A stretch of 64,000 nucleotides of DNA from Akebia trifoliata (GCA_017979445.1 CM030714.1:1736001-1800000), one strand, 5' to 3'; shown: positions 38,501-50,481, counted from the first letter of the stretch. Program-made: numbers and translations. The notes: a model not told the origin generated them from the letters alone.

Positions 38501-41500
38501 ATAAAGAGTTCCATCTAAAAACGAAGTCATCAAAAGTAATCCCCTTGAACTCAATGTTCTGCTTTGCCCAAAGGTATAACAAGCTCAAAATCTCCAAGAA
38601 TATGCCGTGAGAGCTTCTTATCTTATTGTTAAACACCCTGTTATTTCTCTCATTCCACACCCCCCAAGCAATAGCCGAGGGAAGAATAGCCCAAAATTTC
38701 CTCTTTTACTCCCTTAACCTTAAAAAAATTTAATATTACCCCTCCAACTTTATTATTTTTTCATTTTTACCTCCTTAACTTGAAAGAGGATGCCCATGCC
38801 ATAGGCATAGGCAAGCTCTAGTATTATATAAAATACACCATACATTTAACTTTTCAACATATTTTGAAGCACAAAAAGAAAAACAAAACCATTAAATATT
38901 TATACATAATATGTTTTCCCACATAATTAGATGCTATGATACTTCAAAAAAAAGACCTCACCATACTTTAAAACATATTTTGTACTCATTTTATTTGCTA
39001 GAGAGACAATGTGCATTTTAAACACATAGTTCATAGGATGCTTTATGGATGATAAGCTTGCAAAGGCATTTCCGGGAACGTCATGATTATCAGGGATCAC
39101 ATCCTCTTGTTATCTTCCCCTCCAAGGGCCCATTAATTTGCTTATGTTTTCTAAATTCATTTCACTTTTCATTTTCTAAAAGAGGAAATCAACAGTTGTT
39201 GAAGGGGATTCATTACCTGTTGGGTGGGTGAATTGGATCCAGGTTGTTGATAGCAGACTCATCAATCCCACGCTCCTTGAGAACCTGAGAAGAAAGTAGC
39301 ATTAAACAACAGACCTGGGACCAGAACCCCGTGTTCACGCTTAAAACTATCAAAAATAAAAACAGACTATATCTAGGCCAAACAAAGAGGGTACGGTAAA
39401 CAGCAATGTTTACCTTAAATATAAGCAAAACACCAAATAAATGTGTGATACAACCCCTTGTAGGTACTGCTATGATTTTACAAACGAATTAAATTTCTAG
39501 CAAATAAAGCTGGTTGATTCATCTCCACTTTAAATGAGAAGAAACTTATTTGACACTTAAAGAAGGGTAAAATGGCACTTCAGACAAAAAGAAGACCATA
39601 TAAAGTTGGATTATTTTGTTTGCAGGGAAGACTATTCATGAACGGATAACCAAAACTCCCCTCCAAAGGAGCTGGAGAACAATTGGCATTATTTTCTGTA
39701 AGACAAAGATGTCAAACGAAATGGTGTAATTAGTTTATCAATTTTTTCAAAAGCTTGCGCTTGGAGCATGTATTAAAGTTTATTGTAATTTCTCCATGAG
39801 GCAACAGAGGAGCAATGCTTACTAGTTCTCGTGGACGAGCCCCGCCAAACAAACTTTTCCTGCATCAGCAGACAAATAGCATAAACTATTAATCCATGGC
39901 TAGCGAGAAAAAGGGCACATTCCTCAGTAAAATGTAAGCATACAGAATAAATATGATGCTATTTCAAAGTGAAGCCTGAAGTGTAATGCAGTAACAATTG
40001 GTCATACAGTACAACCACAACATGAATTTTCAAGGCATACACAAAGGATTAAAGGCTCGCTCTACGGAGAACTACAGCAATAACCAGAAAGACCTTTACA
40101 GGCAGTCTAAGAAAAACCTTAACCATACATCTCTAATCCACAACCACTTAGATTGAATGAAAGAAGCATTGCCCACTATCATAATCTTGCATCAAGAATC
40201 CATTAATATAAAACAGCATGGAGTTGCATCAAACCCTTTAATGAGTTTCACCAAAGGACCTTTATGTATTGAATCAAGAAGGGAGCATAGGATAACTGAA
40301 CTGACATGCAACAAGAACATAGTTAACCAGATCCAGTGTGGCTATTCCTCTTCCTTTCCTTTTTTTTTCTGGATAAGGTTGAAGTTTTGTATATTAAAAG
40401 AAAGGCCCTAAACTCTAAATTATAGATAATACAAAGAAGAAAAGCCTCACTCCAAAACCAAAACAAAGAAAACAAATGGCAAGGGGATTAACACATCTCA
40501 TATACGATTTGGCTGACCAAACTAATTCATCTTCATCATCATCATCAAAGCTTTATCCCAAGGATCTAGGTTTGGCTAAACAAATCTTGTTCTTTCATTC
40601 CACTTTACCGAGAGCCACTTCTTTTGTTATTGAAAGTGTGTTCATATCTGATTCCACTGTCTCAATCCACATTTCTTTTGGGTCTTCCTCTCGCTATTAT
40701 AGAACATTCAATTTGAATATTTCTTCTAATTCATTGAACATGCCCTAACCAGATCAGTCAACTTTCCCTTAGTTTATTATCGCCTATTGGAGCAACTCTG
40801 ACATTTTCTTGAAAGCATTTATCTCTAATTTTATGTTTCATAGTCTTTCCATTTATTCATGTCAACATCCTCATCATGGCTACATTCAACTTATTAACAT
40901 GATGCTTCCTGACCCCCCAACATTCAGCTACACAAAGCATAGCTGGACTTTTTTTGAGAAGTATAAACTTTATTAATGAACCTAATAAGTTCAATGATCA
41001 AGGTGACCATCACAATGCATCTAGTGCCATACAAATTCTTAATTGGCCATCTGGCTTACAGATTGAATCCCATCAAAATATTAAGTCTTCAAAGAATACA
41101 CCCTTGAAATCCACAAACAACTTGCACCAAAAAAATACAATAGCCAAATACGATCAAGTCCACAGTCGATACTCCTTTCCCTTAGAAAAGTCAATCGTTC
41201 CCCTCCTTTTCACTGATCGCAAATGGAAGAAAATGCCAGAATATTCTCCTTGAAAAGGCACGACCTTGCCAACTCTCAAACAACAATCAAACTGAACAAG
41301 GATAGCAACTACAACTGTGAAATATGGATGAAGTGCAACTATACGATTTATGCAATCCTACAATGGCTTAGAATGTGATTTACTAACTCCTAAGATGATT
41401 TGCACAAATAATCGAAATTTACTGATGTCCACCACGACTAGTGAGATTATCGATTGTTAGAATTTTATTTGCAATTGTAGACCAAATGAAAAATGAAACT

Positions 41501-43862
41501 TTTGAAGGAATTTTCTTACTCCAGATGGCTCCTACAGGAAAATTTTGGTGACTTGGGATCTGCACTGGGGATTTTATAAAATGACTTGACCGATAAAATC
41601 TTGTCCCAAACTGAATGATCCTCCTCCCCAAGGGATAGGGATACATTGGACAACTGATCCAAAATTCAGTAACTAATGGTATTTCCAAGTTATTAAGGGT
41701 TATTCTATAACTCAAATCCCACGATAACTAATCCCCAAAAAAATCATAGTCAATTTTACTGTCTTCTTGTAAAAAATTTCCTTTTAATTTGATTGGTATG
41801 TGTCAATTACATAGCACTCCATTTTAACCATCTAGCTATAACCCGATGGGTAACATCTTCCTCAATGTCTCCATCTTCGTATTCAATAGATCAAAGATGA
41901 TGAAAGTAGCTTCTTGGGGGTATTTCTAAGCCCATCAGTTTTTACTAGACATTCTTCTTCTCAGTGGTTAGTATTAAATTTACACATACTTGGTCTTGGT
42001 CTTACTTATTCTAAAGCCCTTGGAATCCAATACCTCTCTCCATAATTCTAGTTTCGTGTTTGACCCCCTCTCAGTCTCATCAACTAATATTACATGATCT
42101 GCAAAAAAACAAACTCAAGCCTAAATACCAATGGTAGACTATTTCTTAGCCAATAAAACAAATCAACAAAGATATTCAAGAAGATCAACAAAATGACGAA
42201 CAAATAATAGATTTAAATTTTGACTTATTATGTTGTTTGAATATATTTATTTTATGTATCCCATTACTGCTCTGTTGTGGCTCTCAGTTAATAAACTATT
42301 GGGTATCAAGAAACTAATAGCATACATAAAAAAATTGAAATTCTCTTCAAAAAGTAGATTTGGCAAGAAAGATCCCACAAATATCTACCAACCTTTCTTT
42401 TTCAACACGCCCTTCAGATTGTTCAACAGGCTGGGAACGGGGCTTTAAATTCAATTTGGGCCGCTCCACAGTCACATTCTCCCTTTCAGAACCAGCTGAC
42501 CCAGGTTTTGGAGGATTTTCCTTCCCATAGTACTCACTGACAGGACCTAAATGACCAGATTCCACATGTTGTTCGTAATCCTAATTCCAACCACATAATA
42601 AGTATTAGTTACAATCAACCAACAAAAGCATCATAGAGTGATCGACAGTACAACAGAATTTACCTGCTTATAATCTACAATAAGTGATTCAGAAGTCTCC
42701 AATGGCTTTGATCTTGGAAGTAGCTTCAGCTTTGGTCGCTCTGGCACTTCGGAACCACCAAATTTACCTTCAGTCGAAGCTGGCCGAATTCCATCCTGGT
42801 ACATTGGAGACCTCGCTCTCTCGTAATTCAGCGACTCCTTCCCACCAAACCCAGACACATCTTCAACTATCCGACCCGTTTCACGGTACCTTCCCCTCAT
42901 CGTATCCGAATCACCCATCTCATTTCTTAAATCCATACCACCGAATGAATCAACATTATTCTTAGAGGAGCGGAAATCACCGTCTGTCTCCATGAATCTC
43001 ATAACTTCAGTATCAATTTGATGATGCATTGTCTGCTTAGATTGCCATCTACCCGAAGATACTTTCTCGAGCGCACTCGCTTGGGCAAATCTGGAGATCG
43101 CATTCGGCCCAGACCAAGCAGAAGAGTGTGGCACCGGCTCACTAACGCCCACCGCTTCCTTCCTCGCTCCCCAAACGTTTGGCACCGAAACAGCTTGCCC
43201 GCTATTAACACCAGAGTTCTGCGGAATTACCCCCGCAGGAGCCGATACAGATATTCTCGCTGGTTGAGCACTCACAGAATGAGAAATTGGGCTCACAATC
43301 TGCCGCCCACCGAACTTCCCTGTGGAAGGAGTATCCGCCGCCTTCAATTCTGGACGAACTGGAGGGATTTGAATGCTGGATTCATCGCTAACAGTTCGTC
43401 TCGGAATGGATACGCCATCTAATGGCTTACGTTCATCCTCATCGAAGTTCCTACCGATGTGTGCAGGGTGCGAAAGAAATGAAGCTTTTTCGTCGAAATT
43501 ACGATTGGCCCCCGAAGATCCAGGGCGCGAACGATGATCAGATCTGTTCATAGGGTTTCCCCAAGCAGATTGGATCTGACGATCAAAACCAGGGCGATCT
43601 GAAGGTCTTACGATGCTGAAAAGAGAACACAAATTGAGATCGAAATAAACTAGGGTTTCTTCCAATCTAAAGATTTAAACATCTCGAAACCAAATCCATC
43701 AACAAAAATATAAAAAACAAATTTATAAGAAAGAAAGAAAGAAATTGATAAATAATCTTACACTCCAGGAGCAGAAGGTAGAGGGAGATCAGAAGGGATG
43801 GAACCGCCATGAAAGTCTTTCAGAGTCATAGTGGAGCCGCTGAAAGCTTTCTTCTTCGACAT
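35573..43862 (-). CDS. eIF4B-like protein (translation initiation factor-related)
   Basis: Six exons on the minus strand: 43862-43762, 43615-42664, 42580-42393, 39859-39823, 39284-39217 and 36077-35573. All borders are GT/AG, phases agree, and the product is 616 residues. It is largely disordered, rich in Ser, Arg, Gly and Pro. N-terminus [20 protein letters not shown], then [20 protein letters not shown]. Repeated [17 protein letters not shown] and [17 protein letters not shown] motifs follow, then [20 protein letters not shown] across exons 3-5, resembling the eIF4B box with FG-x-ARPRE. The C-terminus is Arg-, Glu- and Gln-rich. Similar plant proteins are annotated 'eukaryotic translation initiation factor-related'; I do not recall an RRM in them and see none here. 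Role in cap-dependent initiation is inferred from the motif. Two long introns hold transposons. Confidence 0.8.
37190..37310 (+). mobile_element. LINE reverse transcriptase fragment
   Basis: Reads [18 protein letters not shown] followed by a short hydrophobic stretch, the degenerate R-F-W-x-D-x-W-L-G motif that precedes the zinc-binding end of plant LINE reverse transcriptases. It is antisense in the long eIF4B-like intron 5. Sequence to its left has no clear element boundary. Confidence 0.5.
37585..37880. repeat. Two tandem units with shared coding-like frame
   Basis: Units starting near 37585 and 37735 share CAGGGTT(T/C)(C/G)TAC, GGTTCCAAAA, TTGAAGACAA, GGA(T/C)AACAAAG and AAGGACTTTCCAATGCCAAT. 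Read as protein on +, both keep VPK-x-x-EDN-like and KDFPMPxQ. Possibly derived from an unknown repeated coding sequence. Confidence 0.6.
38101..38821 (+). mobile_element. Non-autonomous Helitron (interrupted by a LINE)
   Basis: Begins TCTATATAATAAAATACAAC after an A at 38100 and ends CTAG (38818-38821) before a T, as expected for insertion between A and T. Nine bases in from the end lies a hairpin, GCCCATGCC-ATA-GGCATAGGC, the usual Helitron 3' signature. No Rep/helicase coding. A LINE fragment with its own target duplication sits inside. A related copy lies at 60962-61247. In eIF4B-like intron 5, opposite to the gene. Confidence 0.7.
38391..38696 (-). mobile_element. 5'-truncated LINE (copy 2) inside the Helitron
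   Basis: On the minus strand it encodes [20 protein letters not shown] and [15 protein letters not shown] before a stop, then a 3' UTR ending in poly(A), seen as poly-T on +. Flanked by the 11-bp duplication TTTCCTCTTTT (38380-38390 and 38697-38707). Same family as copies 1 and 3. Confidence 0.88.
40505..40945 (-). mobile_element. RTE-clade LINE 3' fragment
   Basis: On the minus strand reads [20 protein letters not shown], then [18 protein letters not shown] and WLGHVQ with stops between. This is the C-terminal part of an RTE reverse transcriptase (compare the family motif AEMRMLRW). It ends in the RTE-type tail seen on + as AAAGCTTTATCCCAAGGATC. Located in eIF4B-like intron 3. Confidence 0.75.
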
Positions 43863-43930
43863 TCTCTCTCTCTCTCTGCAACTTTAGTTTGTGTGTTTCG
43901 CTTTCTTCTTCTTCTCTCTCTCTCTTTTTA
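43863..43930. repeat. (CT)n-rich leader of the eIF4B-like gene
   Basis: CT/GA microsatellite tracts (43864-43878 and 43911-43926) just upstream of the minus-strand ATG, probably in the 5' UTR, as is common in plant genes. Confidence 0.6.
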
Positions 43931-44078
43931 TCTTTTGTTGCAGATGGAGATCACTCGCATCAAGCGAGATAGAAGGAGAGAGAGAAACCCAAACTTCAGA
44001 AAGACGGAATAGAGGGGGGGAGTGGGGGACAAATAAAAGTCTATAGTTTTTAACTTTTTCAGGACTCGTAAGAGTGAT

Positions 44079-44615
44079 GATTTAGAAATTCCCCTCTAAC
44101 TTTTGATGTATATTTGAAATGCCCCCTATGCACCTTGACCTTAGTCTTCTTTATGGATTAATATAAAAATGACTTAAAAGACCTTTATCTTTATTCTTCA
44201 ATGAAAAAATGATGGATTTTTTTTTTTTCGAAGTCTAATACCTTTAAGCTCTTGAACATTGATTGAAAATTTATTCAACTTCCTCTCTGGTAAAATATTT
44301 TTGATTTTTTTACTTAAAATAAATATAAATTTTTTTCGTTTACAAAAATCATATCTTATTCTTGGGGTTTATAGGTTGAAGTAAATAGAATTTAAATGAT
44401 GAAGATGAAGATAAAAGATTTTATCAAAGAAATTGAAAATGGGTTTTGGGATAAAAGATGGAGGTTAAAAATGAGGGTATTTACGTCATTTTATAAAATA
44501 AAAAAAAAAAAAAAGACCAAGATAAAGATAAAGATAAAGGGGTGCATGTTATCAATCAACTTGAAAATACAGGATGTCTCAAATATTCACAAAACAAAAG
44601 GGGTATGTCTAAATC
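44079..44615. mobile_element. MITE of the 'ccccttgacc' family, both ends visible
   Basis: Left arm GATTTAGAAATTCCCCTC, TATATTTGAAATGCCCCC, ATGCACCTTGACC. Right arm GGGGTGCATG, TCTCAAATATTCAC, AGGGGTATGTCTAAATCTC, the inverted partner. It starts about 220 bp upstream of the eIF4B-like ATG. Target duplication not clear. Confidence 0.6.
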
Positions 44616-44692
44616 TCTTTTTTAGTGCAGACTTGAGATCACTCCTAGCACGGTGGGTTAACAAGGTGCCCATGGTCGCCCAATTACACCTT

Positions 44693-45313
44693 GAGAGTTA
44701 TCATTGGCACTCCAACTTTTACTTATTACATTCCAATTTCTTAAATTATTTTTATACTCCAATTAAATATTAAAATACATCATTCAAACATTGTAAAAGT
44801 TTGATTACAAAGAGTAATAACACATTGAAATAACTTCAACAGTTGTTTACAATTAGGATTAGGCCTATGGAAATCCTAAATCTAACAAATAAAAATACCT
44901 TTTAAAAATAAAAAAAAAGTAGAGAGAGTTTGTATTGGCACCTCAACTTGTACTTATTCCTAACTATTGACTTTTTTTTATTGGGGTTTTTCCAAAACGT
45001 GCACAACTTACGTCCAAATCTTGGTTTCAGTACATTATTCATTTTAATTCTCAAAACATTTATTTCAAGTGAATTTGTCACTTTTATAATCAATGAATTC
45101 ACTAATATATCTACGAATTAATAGATATTAAAAGTGACGAACTCACAAGTTCATGGGTCATAAAAATGACAAATGCATATTTTCGGAATTAAAATGAATA
45201 ATGTGTCGAATTTGGAATTTCGTCATATGCAACACACGAATTGGAGATTCACTCTTTTTATTATTTTAATTAAGATGAAATAAGTAAAAGTTGGGATGCC
45301 AATAATAACTCTC
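44693..45313. mobile_element. MITE of the 'ggcactccaac' family
   Basis: Inverted ends GAGAGTTATCATTGGCACTC ... GGGATGCCAATAATAACTCTC. A second internal left end occurs near 44930-44950 (AGTTTGTATTGGCACCTCAA), so two elements may be nested. The interior matches 27300-27545. Confidence 0.65.
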
Positions 45314-47050
45314 ACGACAAGTTTGGAATCACTACCAAATACAGTGCATTAACAAGGTGGACCATTGATTCAGTTGACGCAAGAACCGTTCTTTCAAACT
45401 TATGTAAATGCCCTTATTCCAACCTAAGTCAATGCTCTTGATTTTCTTTTCAAAATCAGTCATCTTTAGTCTATGAGGAAAAAATTTCTTCCATCAACTT
45501 TAGCTTTTAATACTCTTAATGCATAAGAGAATAGAATTTCAGATAGAAATATCAAAGATTTCTTATGAGAAATTAATACGAGTATGAAAATGACAAGTAA
45601 AACACGATGTTGAACTTGAACAAGTTAAAATTGATTTAACTCACATTCATAAGCTTAAAGATGACAAATTTGGTATTAAAAAAAAAATCAAGGACTTGCT
45701 AGAGGTTGAAGATGAGGGCGTTAAAGTTACTTTTTGTTAGTCTTTCAAGGAGATCAAAGTTAAGGAGTATATTTCTTTTTTTTTTTCTTTTTCTTTTTCT
45801 ATTTAGTTATACATATTTAATATTTGTTACCATTGAAGATCCTAACTAGTTTAATTGGTAAAGTCAATGCGTGATGATATATCATACCGAATTACTAATC
45901 AGAATAAAGTTTGAATTACCAACTAAAATAATAATAATAATAATCATCAAAATTTCATTCAAGAATTATACAACAAAAAATATTGGCTAGATGACCATTG
46001 TCTTGCAAACATGGATTGTTTAATCAATAAGTCCCTTCTGATAGATTTATTTGACAAAAGATCATCTTGAAGAAAAGCTTTTAACCATATGGTGATGGTC
46101 TTTCTTCTAGACTTTTGCCCTTGTGCTTGGGATGGATTTTGTTAAAATAAAAAAAAAATAAATAAATAAAAACTTTTAAATGGATCCAACAATTTGGGCC
46201 TTTTCTATTAGATAACATTGCTACCTCAAATGGTTTATACTTCTGCCTATGCTTGCCCAAATAATTATCATTAATTACTTTATTTCAAAAATATTTTATT
46301 TTCTCCCACAATATTTCAATAGCAGATCCTTTGTATCGGAAGGTTCCTGTAGCACACCATCTCCACAGATGAGAGAGACCCATAGTATAGCCCTATCGTG
46401 ATCATGGATTATATCTGATTTTTTTTAAAATAAAAATAAATAAATAAATAAAGAAGTTTTTTTTCATCAAATCCACGTCTTTAAAAATGAACAACTACTG
46501 AACTCCTAATTTTTTACGGGCGACATTTTATTGTATCGTTGGTGTGACACTTTTTTCAATTGCCTAAACCGTGTTAAAGGGTGCTACAAGAATCATTCGC
46601 TACAGAGGATCCACTTCCCAATATTTTACATACATCGAATGATCCATCCACTCTTAATGGTGTAAAGTTGATAAAGTTGACAACTTAAATCGAAGTTCTA
46701 TCATGAACCAATTGAATATCATTTGAGTGAGGGCAATTTTTTTGCCTAAAAGGTTGATTCCTTTATTCTCAATTTTTTTAATTTTTTAATTTTTTAATTT
46801 TTTATTATTCCAACAGTCTTTAGTCGGCTAAGCTATTTGTGAGGGTCTACATGAACTGGGCTTGTAGACATCAATGTTTTTATATAACGTGATTAAAATA
46901 AAAACTACTAATCAAATTTATTAGATTTCATAAGTTCCGAAAATTTACTATATTAGTAATCCTTCAACATATGGGTACAACACATGAAGGTTGGAAATGC
47001 TGTGGACTGAAATTTGGGAGAATAAATTTGTATGAATAGCCAAAAACATG
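45314..47050. other. Intergenic, no gene seen
   Basis: AT-rich with poly-A/T and (TAAA)n tracts. 45840-45915 faintly resembles a tRNA-derived sequence (AGTTTAATTGGTAAAGTC, then AGTTTGAATTA), too weak to call. Confidence 0.5.
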
Positions 47051-47060
47051 GTTTTAATAA

Positions 47061-47291
47061 GAGTCGTGCTAATATGACTAGAGGTGGCAAACTCAATCGA
47101 CTCCCTAACGTGGACAAGTTTGGGAATCGTAAATATGTACGTCTTGAGATACACAATTGCACTTCCCCATAAAAAAAGTGTGTCCCGAGGGAGTCGTGTA
47201 TCCCACGGCATACAAATATATGGTTCCCAAACTTGTCCACGTCAGGGAGTCGATTGAGTTTGCCACTTGGCAAGTCATATTATCAGGACTC
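47061..47291. mobile_element. Mutator-like MITE, copy 1
   Basis: 231 bp with long inverted arms: GAGTCGTGCTAATATGACT ... GTCATATTATCAGGACTC, containing CTCAATCGACTCCCTAACGTG and its complement. Flanked by TTTTAATAA and TTTTAATGA, a 9-bp duplication with one mismatch, pointing to the Mutator superfamily. Non-coding. Confidence 0.8.
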
Positions 47292-48306
47292 TTTTAATGA
47301 TATTTTTTGTTATAATCACAAAATCTCATTTTATATTGTATACCTAAATATTTAAAAATCATTTATATGTGTGTGAAAAAACATTAAAAAAAGGAAGAAA
47401 AAAACACAAAAATGGGCCAAATTGACTTGCTTGTTTAATGAATCGATAAGATGAACTTCGTACAATAGAAAACTCGCAGCCTTTCAATACATCCAGTCTC
47501 TCAAAATAAATTGGCAAATGAGCATCGAGAAAATTTCTTATCAGGATGACTTATCAATCGATTAGTTTTCAAATTAGAAAAAGCATCACAAATAAAAAAT
47601 GAAATTTACTTTAGCAAAGATGTAAATTAGGTTCTCACGCTTGTGATTACTGTTATGTTATTGACATATCTATCTATCTATCAATTTTATAGCATTGTAC
47701 AACCAAATATCTTCTATATATATTTAATTTGTCGGTCTTTCAACTAAAATTAGATTTCAAAGAGAATGCAATTTTTTGGATTAATCAATCAATTTGCATT
47801 TTTGAGAAATTAGACAACATTCGAAATTGCACAAGAAAAATTGATAGATAGACTGATAAGAATTGATCTAAATAAAATTAAAAAAAGGAATGGTAAATAT
47901 GATGATTTTTAAGAATGAGATAAAAATAATAAATCTAAAGTTAATTTGAGAATTTTTTTTTTTTTTCTATTTTAATATGTTGATGATAATCATCATGGCC
48001 TTTTGAAAGTAGTTTTGAAATCTGAACTCAAATCGTATCCAACTTATTCTTTTATGATTCTTTATCTAACTTTTCTTTTTATACGAATCAAGATTGTACT
48101 TGACATCGCACATCCTAACGTGAAAGCGTATAGGAATTATAAATGTTATTTCACTTGTATCTCGATAAAAAATAATGTTGAAGTAACCTCAAGATTTTGG
48201 CATCTATAGTTCCTATACAATTTCACGTTGGGATGTGCAATATGAGGTACAATCTTGAGGTCATGCGAGCATGGCTCTTATTCTTTTTTAAATATATATG
48301 TTAGAA

Positions 48307-48527
48307 GAGTCATGATAATATGACTCGCAATGTGGCATACTCAACCGACTACCTGACGTGATAAGTTTGAAAACTATAGATTTGTACATTTCGAGATACA
48401 CGATTGCATTTTCTCATAAAAAAGTGTATCTCAAAACGTACAAAAACTAAATTCTACGATTTCCAAATTTGTTTACGCCAGGGAGTCAATTGAGTATGCC
48501 ACTTGGCGAGTCATATTATTAGGACTC
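48307..48527. mobile_element. Mutator-like MITE, copy 2
   Basis: 221 bp, GAGTCATGATAATATGACTC ... GAGTCATATTATTAGGACTC, flanked by a perfect 9-bp duplication ATGTTAGAA (48298-48306 and 48528-48536). The interior holds a second inverted pair (CGAGATACACGAT ... GTGTATCTCAAAACG). Confidence 0.88.
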
Positions 48528-48536
48528 ATGTTAGAA

Positions 48537-48758
48537 CAGTTCGCAATGGGAAAATCAATCGATTCTCCCGTCGTGATAAGTTTGAGAATCATAGATCAGT
48601 ACGTCTTGAAATACATGATTCCCTTGAGATATATTTTTTTAAATGGAAAAATGCAATTTTGTAATTCGAGACACACAAATCTACTATTTCTAAACTTATC
48701 AGGTTAGGAGAGTCGATTGAATATGCCATGAGGCTAATCGGTTATCACGATTCATGGG
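48537..48758. mobile_element. Mutator-like MITE, copy 3, degenerate
   Basis: Abuts copy 2. Retains TCAATCGATTCTCCCGTCGTG ... AGGAGAGTCGATTGAATATGC and the loop motif GTACGTCTTGAAATACATGA, but the outer ends have decayed. It lies about 700 bp upstream of the bHLH gene. Confidence 0.65.
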
Positions 48759-49266
48759 CAAAATTCAAAAAGTAAACTTGAGAGTGGCATTTTCGTTATT
48801 TACAGCATAATTTCTCCCATTTTCAAAGAAACGACGGCTCCTCATTCGTTTATAATCGCAGCTAAAGCTACAGTACAGTATAAAATCACGCGAGACAATA
48901 TTACTTTTTCAGTAGAATTTTTACATAAGCGTATTGTAAAAAATTAAAAAAAAAAAAACGAATTGGCTCACGATAGCACCATGCTAATAAACCACCTCTA
49001 CCGTAGATCAAGATTACCAAATCATGAAAATATAATCAATGATTCATCGAACGGCACACATTGTGGATCTCTTAGGCGCATTTTAGCAATTTTCATGGAC
49101 GCAAAACAGAGAGTCGACAAGATGTGGGAGAACAGACCGCCAGCTGTCAGTTGAAACGTACGAACCTAAACCATCATCGATCGTGCAGCCGCTTTAGACA
49201 TTAAAGCCAAGCGTTTTCGAATTCGAACCGCCATAATGATTCACGCTTGAAACCGAAAAATGCTGA

Positions 49267-49272
49267 CACGTG
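49267..49272. promoter_or_regulatory. G-box (CACGTG) in the bHLH promoter
   Basis: GACACGTGTC at 49265-49274, about 30 bp before a TATA box. G-boxes with this flank act in ABA and light responses. Confidence 0.6.
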
Positions 49273-49295
49273 TCCAAACAATCCCTGAAACTGCC

Positions 49296-49301
49296 TATAA
49301 A
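49296..49301 (+). promoter_or_regulatory. TATA box of the bHLH gene
   Basis: CTATAAAG, about 165 bp upstream of the chosen ATG. This places transcription start around 49325-49335 and leaves a leader containing a T13 tract. Confidence 0.65.
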
Positions 49302-49461
49302 GCTCGCCGCCTTTTGAGATCTTCTTCTGTGTTGCTTTCGAGCTTTGAGTGAGCAAGCTAGGGTTTCGATCAAAGAAGGGCTTCGGTTTTTTTTTTTTTT
49401 CTTCTTTCAAATCTCTACCAATACAGTTTCATTTGGATTGATTTCTTTGAGAGAACTTCAA

Positions 49462-50481
49462 ATGGAGGGAGATTTTCCATCTGTTTTTCATGATTTTCCA
49501 TCCATAATGGATCATAGTGCGGAGCCGCGATTCATCAACTCAGGTTTTCCCGCATTTTCGAGTGTGAATCTGGAGAAAACTGCAGTTCAAAGTGAAGAAT
49601 TCTCTAATGGAACTTATCTGCTTGAATTTCCTTCAATTTCCATGGCTGATCCAGTAGCTTTGAGCTACTTTAATAGAGACTTAATGGATTTTCAACAAAA
49701 ACAGACGTTCGGATGCTCAATAGGAGGAGATCAGTATTTGAAATCGAGCAGCATTGATATGGAGAAGAGCAAACTCCCCAAAATCGAACCAATCGATGAT
49801 GAATGGGGATCTGGTACTTCAAATCAACAGTTCATCACCTCTTCTCAATATTTGATGAATCACTGCAACTCAACTTTTCACCAATTACCAGATCTTCATT
49901 CTCTCGAGCAGAACTCTCACCACGAAGAACAAACTCTCAAGCGTCTTAGATCATCCTCTTCGACCGATTCTTACACGCTTGATGCGATTGTAAGAAATGT
50001 CCCACAATATAATCCTCGCTACTTACCTTCATTTAAACCATTAAATCCTGAACCTCCATCTGTAATCTCTCAAAGCCAGATAGCTCGCCAAAGACGCAAA
50101 ACGATAAGCGACCGAATTCGTTCTCTCCAAAAGCTGATGCCATGGGACAAGAAGATGGACATGGCGACAATGCTGGAAGAGGCGTACAAATACACCAAGT
50201 TCTTACAGTCGCAGGTTAGCGTTCTTCAGTCCATGCCTTGTCAGTCAAGCTTCATCACCACAGCTCGTGATCTGGAACCAATTAGTAATGTTTGCGGTGC
50301 ATTTGGAGGATTGGAGAAGCTGAATCGACAACAGATGCTTGAGGTGTTGGTGAACTCTCCTATAGCGCAGACGATTTTGTACTCTAGCGAATGTTGTGTG
50401 TACTCGTTGGAGCAGGTGATTTCGCTGAAAAAGAATCTTCTTCTGCAACAGATATTGTCGGGTTCTTCCAGAGGTGTTTGA
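49462..50481 (+). CDS. Atypical bHLH transcription factor (bHLH117/bHLH52-53-like)
   Basis: Intronless, 339 residues, starting MEGDFPSVFHDFPSIMD. The bHLH domain is near residues 205-256: QSQIARQRRKTISDRIRSLQ, KLMPWDKKMDMATMLEEAYK, then FLQSQVSVLQSM. The PWDKKMDMATMLEEAYKY block is typical of the bHLH52/53/117 group. In the basic region the usual H5 and E9 are replaced (Q and A) while R13 is kept, so classic E-box binding is not expected. A further 39 in-frame codons upstream (from 49345) include a run of Phe from the leader's poly-T; I reject them because they fall just after the predicted transcription start and look like UTR. Specific function unknown. Confidence 0.9.
   Translation: MEGDFPSVFHDFPSIMDHSAEPRFINSGFPAFSSVNLEKTAVQSEEFSNGTYLLEFPSISMADPVALSYFNRDLMDFQQKQTFGCSIGGDQYLKSSSIDMEKSKLPKIEPIDDEWGSGTSNQQFITSSQYLMNHCNSTFHQLPDLHSLEQNSHHEEQTLKRLRSSSSTDSYTLDAIVRNVPQYNPRYLPSFKPLNPEPPSVISQSQIARQRRKTISDRIRSLQKLMPWDKKMDMATMLEEAYKYTKFLQSQVSVLQSMPCQSSFITTARDLEPISNVCGAFGGLEKLNRQQMLEVLVNSPIAQTILYSSECCVYSLEQVISLKKNLLLQQILSGSSRGV

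Noticed and set aside
40476..40748. 90-codon + strand frame rich in Ser
   Set aside because: It is the antisense of an RTE-type LINE tail; the Ser run is a (TCA)n repeat.
43018..43422. 134-codon + strand frame over eIF4B-like exon 2
   Set aside because: Shadow frame; the minus strand fits a spliced, phase-consistent gene.
49345..49461. In-frame N-terminal extension of the bHLH protein
   Set aside because: Begins just after the predicted transcription start and encodes a poly-Phe run from a leader T tract; the next ATG fits the family better.
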